DNA of 28,089 nt from positions 1 to 28,089 of the forward strand of contig NZ_CAKZTI010000067.1 in assembly GCF_937921625.1 (NCBI RefSeq). Direction: 5' to 3'. Positions 8,324 through 15,782 of the stretch are shown here, piece by piece. Origin of the DNA: an uncultured Campylobacter sp. (GTDB lineage Bacteria; Campylobacterota; Campylobacteria; Campylobacterales; Campylobacteraceae). How positions within the stretch are numbered: position 1 is the first letter of the stretch; each line of letters begins with the position of its first letter. The notes beneath the pieces are model-generated. The model saw nothing but the letters and a program-made list of their open reading frames with translations, was not told the DNA's origin and searched no databases. Position numbers and translations under genes: made by a program.

Positions 8324-8329
8324 TATAAA
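8324..8329 (+). promoter_or_regulatory. Putative -10 box of mdh
   Basis: TATAAA lies 28 nt before the mdh ATG at 8358, with T-rich and A-rich tracts upstream and AGGAG at 8347-8351. CCGCA and TGCGG flank it as a 5 bp dyad, which may be chance. Confidence 0.4.
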
Positions 8330-8357
8330 AATGCGGGCTGATATTTAGGAGATAACA

Positions 8358-9239
8358 ATGAAAATAGCGATATTCGGCGCGGGAAACATCGGTGCGGCGG
8401 TAGCAAACGATCTTATCGTAAGCGATTCTTTAAGCGAAAAGCTAGATAGCATCGTGCTTGTGGATGCTGTAGAGCGGATCGCGCGCGGCAAGGCACTCGA
8501 TCTTGCCCATACCGCGGCGGTTTATGAGCGCAATCTGCGCATAAGCGGCAGCACGGAGCCCGACGACATAGCGGATGCAGGCATCGTCGTGATCACGGCG
8601 GGGCACGCAAGAAAGGCGGGGCAGAGCAGGGAGGAGCTGTTTGGCGTAAACGCTGCCATCGTCGCTCAATGCGCGCGAGATGCCGCAAAATATGCGCCTA
8701 ACTCCATTATCGTCGTCGTTACCAATCCGCTTGATCTGATGGTCTATGCGGCGCTGCAGGCCAGCGGGTTTGCAAAAGAGCGCGTCATCGGCATGGCGGG
8801 CGAGCTAGACGGCGCGCGGCTTAAATTTGAACTCGAGCGAGCGAGCGGCAAGGAAATTTCATCGATGAGAAGCGCGATCGTGGGCCCGCATAGCGAAGAG
8901 ATGATCGCGCTTAAAAATGAGCTAGGATTTGAAATTTCGGATGAAATTTTCGAGCGTGCGGTGCAAAATACCAAACGCGCCGGCGCGCAGATCGGCGAGC
9001 TGCTGGGCACGTCGGCGTATTTGGCGCCCGCTGCGGGCATCGTAAAGATCATAAAATACATTCTTTTTGATACCTGCGGCACGCTCGCCTGCTGCGTCGC
9101 GGATAGATCGGGAGTGCCTTTGGGGCGCTTCGTAAGCGTCGGCAAAATGGGCGCGATAGAGAGAAATTTCGCCTACTCGGGCGAGTTTTATGAGCAGCTC
9201 GAACGGATGCGTGAGCGGATAGCGGAGCTAAAGTTTTAG
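8358..9239 (+). CDS. mdh: Malate dehydrogenase
   Basis: Cytosolic NAD-linked oxidoreductase of 293 residues interconverting malate and oxaloacetate. The Rossmann motif GAGNIG (7-12) is followed by D36 at the end of the second strand, which favours NAD over NADP. Substrate-binding arginines lie in RKAGQSR (85-91) and in LDGAR (150-154). N123 is in VTNPLD and the catalytic His178 in VGPHSEEM. The last box is normally GxHGDxM, so the GD is replaced by SE here. Length and layout fit the LDH-like malate dehydrogenases of Campylobacter. In C. jejuni, mdh heads mdh-sucCD-oorDABC; here oorDABC follows after a 393-base gap without sucCD. Confidence 0.92.
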   Translation: MKIAIFGAGNIGAAVANDLIVSDSLSEKLDSIVLVDAVERIARGKALDLAHTAAVYERNLRISGSTEPDDIADAGIVVITAGHARKAGQSREELFGVNAAIVAQCARDAAKYAPNSIIVVVTNPLDLMVYAALQASGFAKERVIGMAGELDGARLKFELERASGKEISSMRSAIVGPHSEEMIALKNELGFEISDEIFERAVQNTKRAGAQIGELLGTSAYLAPAAGIVKIIKYILFDTCGTLACCVADRSGVPLGRFVSVGKMGAIERNFAYSGEFYEQLERMRERIAELKF

Positions 9240-9632
9240 TGGAAATAGAGCGAATTCAGCGCGATGCGGAATTTACAGATCTAAAATTTTAAAGCGCAGA
9301 ATTCTTGCGATAGAATTTGCAGCATCAAATTTCACTTTGGTAAGAAATTTAAGCTCGCGGAATTTTGCAGCGTAAAATTTCATTCGCTGCGGAATTTTAA
9401 AATTTGCGCAATTTTGCCCGCTGCGAAATTTCGTAAATTAAAATTTTACTTTGGCTCAGAATTTTGTGTGACGTAAAATTTTTAAACGCCACAAAATTTT
9501 AAAATTTAAACTCTGCAAAATTTAAAAACGAGAGGACTTTAATGCGATCAAAGCAGGCTTGCGCCGCAAAATTTCAAATTTTAAATCGCGAGGCGGGATT
9601 TAGTGCAGATTTTGATAAATTAAGGAGAAAAT
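9240..9632. other. Repeat-filled gap where sucCD would be expected
   Basis: 393 bases between mdh and oorD, dense in AAATTT and AAATTTTAAAATTT patches (for example near 9284, 9393 and 9489), with GC-rich words such as GCTGCGGAATTT between them. No stretch resembles succinyl-CoA synthetase. The last 91 bases carry a short leader ORF. Confidence 0.7.
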
Positions 9633-9646
9633 ATGAGCGACAATGA
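9542..9646 (+). CDS. Short leader ORF overlapping oorD start
   Basis: Thirty-four codons starting MRSKQACAAKFQILNREAGF. GAGAGG (9530-9535) sits at ribosome-site distance from ATG 9542. The stop (TGA, 9644-9646) lies 14 nt inside oorD, so translation of the two could be coupled. The sequence contains the AAATTT repeat word and resembles no protein I know. It may be a repeat-derived coupling ORF like the two long ones in the exporter locus, or chance. Confidence 0.3.
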   Translation: MRSKQACAAKFQILNREAGFSADFDKLRRKYERQ

Positions 9647-9944
9647 GAGCCAGCGCGCCGTCTGGACAGATGAGAGCCGCTGTAAGGCGTGCAACATCTG
9701 CGTAAGCGTCTGTCCTAGCGGCGCGATCGCGATGAGACAGGACGAGGGCGCCGTGCAAGGCATGATGATCGACGTGGTGGATGAGGGTGCCTGTATCGGC
9801 TGTAGGGAGTGCGAGTTGCACTGCCCTGATTTTGCGATTTTCGTTGCGCCCAAAGGCTTTAAATTCGCTCGTCTAAGCTCGCAGGCTAGAGAGATGGCTG
9901 AAAAAATCAAAAACAATAATTTTATGAAACCCAAGGACGCATAA
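9633..9944 (+). CDS. oorD: 2-oxoglutarate:acceptor oxidoreductase, delta (ferredoxin-like) subunit
   Basis: Small iron-sulfur subunit of 103 residues with two 4Fe-4S binding motifs: C17, C20, C23, C27 in CKACNICVSVCP, and C54, C57, C60, C64 in CIGCRECELHCP. In the OOR complex it passes electrons from the catalytic subunits to the external acceptor, flavodoxin in Campylobacter. The start is supported by TAAGGAG ending a few bases before ATG 9633. Its TAA shares one base with the oorA ATG (TAATG at 9942-9946), so the two genes are translationally linked. Confidence 0.95.
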   Translation: MSDNESQRAVWTDESRCKACNICVSVCPSGAIAMRQDEGAVQGMMIDVVDEGACIGCRECELHCPDFAIFVAPKGFKFARLSSQAREMAEKIKNNNFMKPKDA

Positions 9945-11065
9945 TGAGAGAGGTAATTTCCACAGGCAACGCCTTAATTGCGCGTGCGGCGATTGATTGC
10001 GGCTGTAATTTTTTCGGCGGCTATCCGATCACGCCGAGCAGCGAGATCGCGCACGAGATGAGTCGCTTGCTACCTAAGGTCGGAGGTAAATTTATCCAGA
10101 TGGAGGATGAAATTTCGGGCATTTCTGTAGCTTTAGGCGCGTCGATGAGCGGTGCAAAGGCGATGACGGCAAGCTCTGGCCCTGGAATTTCGCTAAAATC
10201 AGAGCAGATTGGACTTGGCTTCATCGCTGAAATTCCGCTTTTAATCGTAAATGTTATGCGCGGAGGTCCTAGCACCGGGCTTCCTACGCGAGTGGCGCAG
10301 AGCGATATTTTGCAAGCTCGCAACCCCACTCACGGCGATTTTCAAAGCATCGCGCTGTGCCCGGGCTCACTAAAGGAGGCTTATACGCAAACCGTGCGCG
10401 CCTTCAATTTAGCCGAGCGGTTTATGACGCCAGTATTTTTGCTACTTGATGAGACGCTTGGGCATATGCAGGCTAAGGCGATGCTGCCTGAAATTTCGGA
10501 TCTAAAAATCGAGCGTAGGGCGGAATTTAAAGGTAGTCCGAAAGATTATGAGCCCTACGACGCTGCACCCGATAAGCCTGCGGTGCTAAATCCATTTTTT
10601 AGGGGATATCACTATCACATAACGGGGCTGCATCACGGCGCGAAGGGCTTTCCGACCGAAAACGAGCAGATCGTGGATCACTCTATAAAAAGGCTTTTTA
10701 ATAAAATTTCGGCGCATGAAGATGAGATCGTGCAATACGAGGAATTTATGCTAGATGACGCTGATGCTTGCATCATCGCCTATGGCAGCGTTAGCTTAGC
10801 AGCAAAAGACGCGATTTTAAAGCTACGAGGGCAAGGCGTGCGTGTGGGGCTTTTCCGCCCGATCACGCTGTGGCCAAGCCCAGCGCGCAAGCTAAGGGAG
10901 CTAGGGGAGAGATTTAATAAAATTTTGATCGCCGAGCTAAATTTAGGGCAGTATCTGCTAGAGGTGCAGCGTGCTTGCTTGAGGGATGATTTTAAGACGC
11001 TTCTTAAGGCAAACGGCAGACCGATCAGCCCTAGCGAGATTATCGAGAAAGTAAAGGAGCTTTAA
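9944..11065 (+). CDS. oorA: 2-oxoglutarate:acceptor oxidoreductase, alpha subunit
   Basis: Subunit of 373 residues of the CoA-dependent, ferredoxin-type enzyme that converts 2-oxoglutarate to succinyl-CoA and CO2, replacing the NAD-linked dehydrogenase complex in the TCA cycle. The family signatures are GGYPITPSSEIAHEM (25-39) and the MEDEISGI box (53-60) that contributes to thiamine-diphosphate binding. After these come MTASSGPGISLKSEQIG and GGPSTGLPTRVAQSD. The C-terminal half carries the transketolase C-terminal-like domain (about 265-370). The stop is directly followed by the oorB ATG with no spacing. Full length for the family. Confidence 0.95.
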   Translation: MREVISTGNALIARAAIDCGCNFFGGYPITPSSEIAHEMSRLLPKVGGKFIQMEDEISGISVALGASMSGAKAMTASSGPGISLKSEQIGLGFIAEIPLLIVNVMRGGPSTGLPTRVAQSDILQARNPTHGDFQSIALCPGSLKEAYTQTVRAFNLAERFMTPVFLLLDETLGHMQAKAMLPEISDLKIERRAEFKGSPKDYEPYDAAPDKPAVLNPFFRGYHYHITGLHHGAKGFPTENEQIVDHSIKRLFNKISAHEDEIVQYEEFMLDDADACIIAYGSVSLAAKDAILKLRGQGVRVGLFRPITLWPSPARKLRELGERFNKILIAELNLGQYLLEVQRACLRDDFKTLLKANGRPISPSEIIEKVKEL

Positions 11066-11911
11066 ATGGCGTTTGATTACGATAAATATCTAAGAACGGA
11101 CAAGATGCCTACGCTTTGGTGCTGGGGCTGCGGCGACGGAGTGATCTTAAAAGCGATCATCCGCGCGATTGACCGCATAGGCTGGAGTATGGACGATGTG
11201 TGCGTGGTAAGCGGTATCGGCTGTAGTGGCAGGATGTCGAGTTACATAGACTGCAATACCGTCCATACGACGCACGGACGCGCGATAGCTTATGCTACGG
11301 GTATCAAGCTTGCAAATCCAGGCAAACACGTAATAGTAGTCACTGGCGATGGCGATGGGCTTGCGATAGGGGGCAATCACACGATCCATGGATGCCGCCG
11401 CAATATCGATCTAAATCATATCTTAGTAAACAATTTCATCTACGGGCTTACGAACTCGCAGACGAGTCCTACGACACCGCGCGGGTTTTGGACGGTTACG
11501 GCACAATACGGCAATGTCGATCCCAGCTTTGATGCGGCGAAACTTGCAATCGCTGCCGGAGCAACTTTTGTCGGACGCGAGAGTGTGACAAATCCCGAAA
11601 AAATCGAGCGACTTTTGGCTAAGGGCTTTGAGCACGATGGTTATAGTTTTTTTGATATTTTTAGCAACTGCCACGTAAATTTGGGTCGTAAAAATAAAAT
11701 GAGCGAGGCGGTGCAAATGCTAAAGTGGCTTGATTCGCGTACGATTTCCAAAGCAAAATTTGACGCTCTTAGCGAGGATGAGCGAGTGGGGTTATTTCCG
11801 CTTGGGGTTTTACATGAAGATAATGAGCATACCGAATACACAAAGGCGTATCAAAAGGTGATAGACGCGGCACAAAGCGGCGAAGCGATAAATTTTGAAG
11901 GACTAAGATGA
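11066..11911 (+). CDS. oorB: 2-oxoglutarate:acceptor oxidoreductase, beta (TPP-binding) subunit
   Basis: Catalytic thiamine-diphosphate subunit of 281 residues. CWGCGDG (19-25) is the CxGCG signature of the family's beta chains. GDGDGLAIG (94-102) through VNNFIYGLT (121-129) is the GDG...NN motif that holds Mg and the pyrophosphate of the cofactor, and SQTSPTTP follows as in other OOR beta chains. Conserved His residues lie in HTTHGRA (68-73). The gene begins directly after oorA and overlaps oorC by 4 nt (ATGA, 11908-11911), which points to equal synthesis of the subunits. Confidence 0.95.
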   Translation: MAFDYDKYLRTDKMPTLWCWGCGDGVILKAIIRAIDRIGWSMDDVCVVSGIGCSGRMSSYIDCNTVHTTHGRAIAYATGIKLANPGKHVIVVTGDGDGLAIGGNHTIHGCRRNIDLNHILVNNFIYGLTNSQTSPTTPRGFWTVTAQYGNVDPSFDAAKLAIAAGATFVGRESVTNPEKIERLLAKGFEHDGYSFFDIFSNCHVNLGRKNKMSEAVQMLKWLDSRTISKAKFDALSEDERVGLFPLGVLHEDNEHTEYTKAYQKVIDAAQSGEAINFEGLR

Positions 11912-12462
11912 ATCAATTAAGATTTGTGGGAGTGGGCGGTCAAGGCGTAATCTTAGCAGGTGAAATTCTAGCTGCGGCAAAGATCGCACACGGCGGCTAT
12001 GGAATCAAGGCATCTACGTATACCTCTCAGGTACGTGGCGGACCTACGAAAGTGGATATTATCTTAAGCGATGAAGAAATTCTATATCCTTACGCGAGTG
12101 AGGGCGAGATCGATTTCATGCTTGCAACGGCGCAGAGTAGCTACGATGCTTTCAAAAATGGCGTGAAAAAAGACGGCGTGATCGTAATCGAGCCGAATTT
12201 AGTAGCACCGAGCGATGAGGATAGGGCAAGCTTTAAAATTTATGAAATTCCAATCATCACCATCGCAAAATACGAAGTTGGAAATGTCATCACCCAAAGT
12301 GTCGTGGCCCTAGCGATCGCAGTAGAGCTTAGCCGCTGTATGGACTCAGGGCTAGTAAAAGAGCAAATGCTCCGCTCTGTGCCTGAAAAAACCCGTGCGC
12401 TAAATGAAAAGGCGTATGATTTGGGGATGAAATACGCGAGAGAGGTTTTGGAGACGGAGTAA
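11908..12462 (+). CDS. oorC: 2-oxoglutarate:acceptor oxidoreductase, gamma subunit
   Basis: Last subunit of the OOR complex, 184 residues. FVGVGGQGVILAGEIL near the N terminus is the glycine-rich signature of the pyruvate/2-ketoacid oxidoreductase gamma domain, followed by ASTYTSQVRGGPTKVDI, also typical. It is likely the final gene of the operon: the next gene, 118 nt on, is on the other strand. The complex as a whole passes electrons to flavodoxin, whose gene lies about 2.2 kb downstream. Confidence 0.95.
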   Translation: MNQLRFVGVGGQGVILAGEILAAAKIAHGGYGIKASTYTSQVRGGPTKVDIILSDEEILYPYASEGEIDFMLATAQSSYDAFKNGVKKDGVIVIEPNLVAPSDEDRASFKIYEIPIITIAKYEVGNVITQSVVALAIAVELSRCMDSGLVKEQMLRSVPEKTRALNEKAYDLGMKYAREVLETE

Positions 12463-12523
12463 AATTTTATGGCAGCGAAACGATAGAAGCGGGCGGTAAT
12501 ATTCTTAGCGGCTTTATTCTTGC

Positions 12524-12532
12524 TTTTTTTTT
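12524..12532 (+). terminator. T-run that may end the oor transcript
   Basis: Nine T residues in the convergent gap after oorC, preceded by two imperfect direct copies of GCGGTAATATTCTT (GCGG then TATTCTT). I see only weak pairing before the T-run, so the terminator call is uncertain. Confidence 0.3.
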
Positions 12533-12580
12533 GCGAAGTGCATCAGCTATAAGGATAAATTTATTGCGTTGTTAAAATTT

Positions 12581-13084
12581 TTATTTTGGTACAAGTATAC
12601 TCATCGCTTTTCTTAAAGGATTACACTCGCTGTCGTTTAAGCAAATTTCTAATTGCTCCTTTATTTTGCAGGAAAAATCCTTCTTGTCGCTGTTGTTTCC
12701 GTAACAAACCTTGTCAAAGTAACCGATAGCCCTATGTATATTTCCGCCGTAAAATATTTCATTCCCTGCTAGCAAAAAGCAATAATACATCATGTCTGCC
12801 TCGCAAGCTTTCTTTAATGCTGAAACGGAATCTTTATATCTACCCATTGTAACCAAAAGCACCGCACCGAGCGATCCGCAGCTTTCGTAATCTCCGCTAT
12901 CGCACTTTTTGGATAAAATTTCGACCAGTTTCGTGCATGCGCTATATTTTCCATCGCCGCTATCACACTCTAAATTTAGCTCTTTTTCCTCCCAAGTTTT
13001 GAAAAAGCTCGAATCCATGGGTCTTGCCATACTAGAGCATATTGAAAATATTAAAGCTAGAATTATAAATTTAATTTTCTGCAT
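12581..13084 (-). CDS. Secreted Cys-paired Sel1-like repeat protein (copy A)
   Basis: Protein of 167 residues with an N-terminal signal sequence (about residues 1-20) and Sel1-like helical repeats. Ten cysteines form regular close pairs (40/50, 61/69, 94/102, 127/139, 148/154). The pattern is that of disulfide-stapled Sel1-like repeats in Helicobacter cysteine-rich (Hcp) proteins, so export to the periplasm or outside is likely. KKCDSGDYESCGSLG and KKACEADMMYYC are the clearest repeat ends. A ribosome site GGAGAG precedes ATG 13084. It is 49 nt downstream of a paralogue on the same strand; the segment KYSACTKLVEILSKKCD is identical in both. The role is unknown: Hcp-type proteins include beta-lactam-binding and host-interacting members, but nothing here decides. 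Confidence 0.75.
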   Translation of the reverse strand: MQKIKFIILALIFSICSSMARPMDSSFFKTWEEKELNLECDSGDGKYSACTKLVEILSKKCDSGDYESCGSLGAVLLVTMGRYKDSVSALKKACEADMMYYCFLLAGNEIFYGGNIHRAIGYFDKVCYGNNSDKKDFSCKIKEQLEICLNDSECNPLRKAMSILVPK

Positions 13085-13133
13085 TTTCTCTCCTATTTAA
13101 AATTTGATATATAAAGCGGCTTTTTAAACAACA

Positions 13134-13646
13134 TCATCTTACGCTTTTTAACAAAATTCTTGCTTTTTTTATAGGATTGCACTCGCTATCGTTTAGGCAC
13201 TTTTCCAATTCCTCTTTTATCTTGCACGCTTCGTTTTTAAACAGGCTATTTGCTGCTTCACATGTCTTACCAAGATATTTAATTACCAAATTTACATCTC
13301 CGCCATAGTGTATTTCGGTCGCACTTAGCATATAGCAGTAGGTTACTACGCCGGCCTCACAAGCTTTTTTATAAGCGGAGGCGGAGTCTTCATATCTATT
13401 GGAGTCGAAAAGCGCTATACCGAGCGATCCGCAGCTTTCATAATCTCCGCCGTCGCACTTTTTGGATAAAATTTCGACTAGTTTCGTGCATGCGCTATAT
13501 TTTCCGTTGCCGCTATTGCAAGAGATCGCTAAATCTTTTTCCTCTTGGGTTTGTAAATGATCTACGCTTACCTTTGCCGCAGCGGGGATCGCTGCAAATG
13601 CTATTATAAACGCAAGTGCTGAAATTTTAAGATATAATTTTTTCAT
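13134..13646 (-). CDS. Secreted Cys-paired Sel1-like repeat protein (copy B)
   Basis: Paralogue of the neighbouring gene, 170 residues. A clean signal peptide ends in AAIPAAA-K (about residue 24). Ten cysteines lie in the same paired spacing (43/53, 64/72, 96/104, 129/141, 150/156). The ATG at 13646 is chosen because AGGGAG stands six bases before it; a GTG at 13652 would overlap that site. A TATAAT at 13672-13677 (minus) is a likely -10, so the pair probably forms one unit B then A. The conserved core (KYSACTKLVEILSKKCD, GDYESCGSLG) and diverged ends fit tandem duplication followed by drift. Precise function unknown. Confidence 0.77.
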   Translation of the reverse strand: MKKLYLKISALAFIIAFAAIPAAAKVSVDHLQTQEEKDLAISCNSGNGKYSACTKLVEILSKKCDGGDYESCGSLGIALFDSNRYEDSASAYKKACEAGVVTYCYMLSATEIHYGGDVNLVIKYLGKTCEAANSLFKNEACKIKEELEKCLNDSECNPIKKARILLKSVR

Positions 13647-13671
13647 CGCCACTCCCTGTTTTTAAGCGGCG

Positions 13672-13677
13672 ATTATA
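13672..13677 (-). promoter_or_regulatory. Putative -10 box of Sel1-like copy B
   Basis: TATAAT on the minus strand, 26 nt before ATG 13646. Confidence 0.5.
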
Positions 13678-13928
13678 TATTAAAGTATTTTAGCGGGCTC
13701 TTAAAATTTCGCAGAGTTAAAATTTCGATCGCCTGCAAATTTTAGCGACACTATTTTCAAAAGCCGCGCCGCTTTAAAATTTAAAACATCGCTTTAAATT
13801 TTTTAGTGCCACGATTAAATTTCAAATGTCGCTTGACGGCTGAGTAAAATTCGCGACGCACGGAGATGAAATTTTAAAATTTCACCGCAAGCTTTGGGCG
13901 GCTTTAAATTTTAACATACCGAGTTCTG

Positions 13929-14426
13929 TTAGCATCCCGAGTTTGGCTGCACCCGCGTTTCGCTACCCGTGTGGATCAGCAGAGCTTTACCGCGCTTAAA
14001 TCTACACGGCGGGTCGGCTTGCACGGATGAGTACTCCTTGCCGTTTAGTTTGTAGATGATGTTGGAGCCTTGCACCGTCTTTTGGGAGTTTTGGATCGCA
14101 TCTCCGGCGACCGCGCCCACTGCTGCGCCGCCTATGAGCCCCACGGTTTCGGCTAGACGCCTACTGCTGCTATGTTTGCCGAGCTTATGCCCGATGACTG
14201 CACCCGTAGTGCCGCCCGCGACGCCGCCTAAAATTTTACCCGTATTACCCTCGGAGCGCTCTACGTTGATTTTGGCGGGCAGGACATCCACGATCTCGAT
14301 CCGATCGCTCTGTCTCATGCGGTTCGTCTCGCTCGCGTCATAAACATCTCCGCCGTATCGATCCTGTGGAGTCGCGCAGCCGCAAAGCGCGATCGCGGCG
14401 ATCAAACATAATGTAAAATTTCGCAT
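13929..14426 (-). CDS. Glycine-zipper lipoprotein (SlyB/17 kDa antigen type)
   Basis: Envelope lipoprotein of 165 residues. The signal peptide MRNFTLCLIAAIALCGC ends in a lipobox (A-L-C-G-C), so Cys17 would be lipidated and the protein held in the outer membrane. Residues about 62-107 form a glycine-zipper pair (GKILGGVAGGTTGAVIGHKL and VGLIGGAAVGAVAGDAI) of the 2TM type seen in SlyB-like and Rickettsia 17 kDa antigen-like proteins. A small C-terminal domain follows. ATG 14426 is chosen because AAGGAGAGG precedes it; an upstream start at 14456 would block the signal peptide. A TATAAT at 14455-14460 (minus) is the likely -10. It is thought that such proteins help envelope integrity. Confidence 0.85.
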   Translation of the reverse strand: MRNFTLCLIAAIALCGCATPQDRYGGDVYDASETNRMRQSDRIEIVDVLPAKINVERSEGNTGKILGGVAGGTTGAVIGHKLGKHSSSRRLAETVGLIGGAAVGAVAGDAIQNSQKTVQGSNIIYKLNGKEYSSVQADPPCRFKRGKALLIHTGSETRVQPNSGC

Positions 14427-14454
14427 ATCCTCTCCTTGTAATGAGCTTGGCGAC

Positions 14455-14460
14455 ATTATA
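14455..14460 (-). promoter_or_regulatory. Putative -10 box of glycine-zipper lipoprotein gene
   Basis: Perfect TATAAT on the minus strand, 29 nt before ATG 14426. It also argues against the longer start at 14456, which would lie inside it. Confidence 0.5.
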
Positions 14461-14604
14461 CTGCGGGTTTTTATACGAGCGGTTAAGCGGCGGCGTTAAA
14501 ATTTACCGGCTCGCTGCCGCTTAAAATTAGCTGGATACGAGGCATTGTGCCGTATCTGGGCGCCTTATAAAATTTTTATTTCACTCAAAATTTATCTTAT
14601 TTTG

Positions 14605-14619
14605 TTAGAATCATTCTTA
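14605..14619 (+). promoter_or_regulatory. fldA -10 box with overlapping imperfect palindrome
   Basis: TAGAAT at 14606-14611 fits a -10 element for the flavodoxin gene (ATG 14636), with periodic T-rich blocks upstream. It is embedded in a 15-base palindrome, TTAGAATCATTCTTA, symmetrical at all but positions 2, 8 and 14. This placement suggests a repressor site; flavodoxin genes are iron-regulated in many bacteria, so Fur is one candidate, unproven. Confidence 0.4.
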
Positions 14620-14635
14620 TTTTTAAGGAGAGAAA

Positions 14636-15118
14636 ATGAAAAAACTATTAGTTTACGCCACCAAAGGTGGCGATACGAAGGTCGTGAGCGAATACATCGC
14701 TTCAAAGCTCGGCTTTGAGATCAAGGAGGCCAAAGAGTTAAATGAGGAGGATTTGGCGGGCGCTAGCGCGTTTATTTTTGCGGCTTCGACGCACGGCGAC
14801 GGACAGATCCAGGCTAAATTTGACGACAAATTGGAGCTTTTGAATAAAACTGATTTTGACGGAAGGAAGGTCGCGCTCATAGGCGTTGGCAACGTCGAGC
14901 GCCACGGCAACGATTTTTGCAGCGGCATGAGTGCGTTTTTGCCAGTGCTTAAAAAGGCCGATCTCATCGGCGCTTGGGGCGCAGAGGGCTATAAATTTAA
15001 ACATTCGCGCGCCTTCATAAACGGCAAATTTGTAGGTCTTACGATCGATTTTAAGGGCGACGAGCACTGGCAGGCGAGGACCGATAAATGGATCGCTGCG
15101 GTTAAAGGCGAGTTTTAA
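14636..15118 (+). CDS. fldA: Flavodoxin
   Basis: Cytosolic FMN electron carrier of 160 residues. The first strand and phosphate loop read VYATKGGDTK (6-15); STHGDGQ (about 52-58) is the first FMN-ring loop, and VGNVERHGNDFCSG (about 83-96) matches the second (GDxxxYxxxFC-like). The size fits a short-chain flavodoxin of Campylobacterota. In C. jejuni, flavodoxin accepts electrons from the pyruvate and 2-oxoglutarate oxidoreductases and passes them to respiratory complex I, so this gene and the nearby oorDABC belong to the same electron path. AAGGAGAG precedes the start. It is likely monocistronic: a strong hairpin follows 26 nt after the stop. Confidence 0.93.
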   Translation: MKKLLVYATKGGDTKVVSEYIASKLGFEIKEAKELNEEDLAGASAFIFAASTHGDGQIQAKFDDKLELLNKTDFDGRKVALIGVGNVERHGNDFCSGMSAFLPVLKKADLIGAWGAEGYKFKHSRAFINGKFVGLTIDFKGDEHWQARTDKWIAAVKGEF

Positions 15119-15143
15119 ATATTTCAATTTTTGTGCGACCGAG

Positions 15144-15174
15144 CGAGCTTTGGGCTCATCGAGCCTAAAGCTCG
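15144..15174 (+). terminator. Hairpin terminator after fldA
   Basis: CGAGCTTTGGGCTC and GAGCCTAAAGCTCG pair over 14 positions (one G-T wobble) around ATC, followed by TTAAATTTCCCC. Strong stem with a weak T-rich tail, 26 nt past the fldA stop. Confidence 0.6.
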
Positions 15175-15344
15175 TTAAATTTCCCCATTAAATTTCACGC
15201 TTTGCTTGAAAGCGGCGCCCTCTTAAATTTTACTCGTTGCGCTGTTAGAATTTCCACCGCATCCAAGCTTCACCAGCTCATGCTGCTAAAATTTTATCGC
15301 TAGCGGAGGCTGTAAATTCCAACTTGCCGCGTAGATTACTATAA

Positions 15345-15371
15345 ACATCGCAAAAATTTAATTTGCGATGT
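15345..15371 (+). terminator. Second hairpin with T-rich tail
   Basis: ACATCGCAAA and TTTGCGATGT form a perfect 10 bp inverted repeat with a 7-base AT loop, followed by TTTGTTT. Terminator-like on the plus strand, though no gene lies directly before it. Confidence 0.45.
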
Positions 15372-15741
15372 TTTGTTTATGCACTATAATTTCCGCCCAC
15401 AGCGCCAGTGTAGCACCTGCGCATTAAAATTCTAATCTCATATTAAAATTTTACTTACGCGTCAAAATTACGCTCGCGGCACCTATGTATCGCCCGCACG
15501 TTAAAATTTCACGCTCTGCTTCCGAGCGGGGCCCCCTCGTCAAAATTTTAAAATTTTTAATTCAAAAAGTCGCTGTGTTTTGCAAGCCGTACCGCTTGAA
15601 ATCGCGCGGATAAGATGAAATTTTATCCTCTCAAGCTCAAAATCTAGCCCGCTCGCGGCGGTCAATTCAATACGGCAAATTAATGCAATCGATTTATAAA
15701 ATCACTGCCCGAGCCTCAAATATCAGCGCCGCATTAGAAAA

Positions 15742-15757
15742 GTTATTTTATAATAAC
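15742..15757 (+). promoter_or_regulatory. Promoter of the exporter locus with overlapping dyad
   Basis: A perfect TATAAT (15749-15754) stands 28 nt before ATG 15783. It lies inside the inverted repeat GTTATT-TTAT-AATAAC (15742-15757). A repressor that binds this dyad would block the promoter; E. coli ybhGFSR is preceded by a TetR-type gene, but no regulator gene is seen in this window. Confidence 0.45.
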
Positions 15758-15782
15758 CGCATATCAAAATTTAAGGCGATCT

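Larger units (their letters stand above)
15119..15782. other. Intergenic stretch between fldA and the exporter locus
   Basis: 664 bases. It contains two terminator-like hairpins (15144-15174 and 15345-15371), several loosely repeated blocks of the form ATTAAAATTTCACGCTTTGCTT (about 15187 and 15497) and scattered AAAATTTTA patches, then the promoter of the HlyD-type gene. No ORF is supported. Confidence 0.6.

Noticed and set aside
9240..9632. Remnant of sucD in the gap
   Set aside because: I found no stretch resembling succinyl-CoA synthetase motifs; the gap is repeat words and the short leader only.
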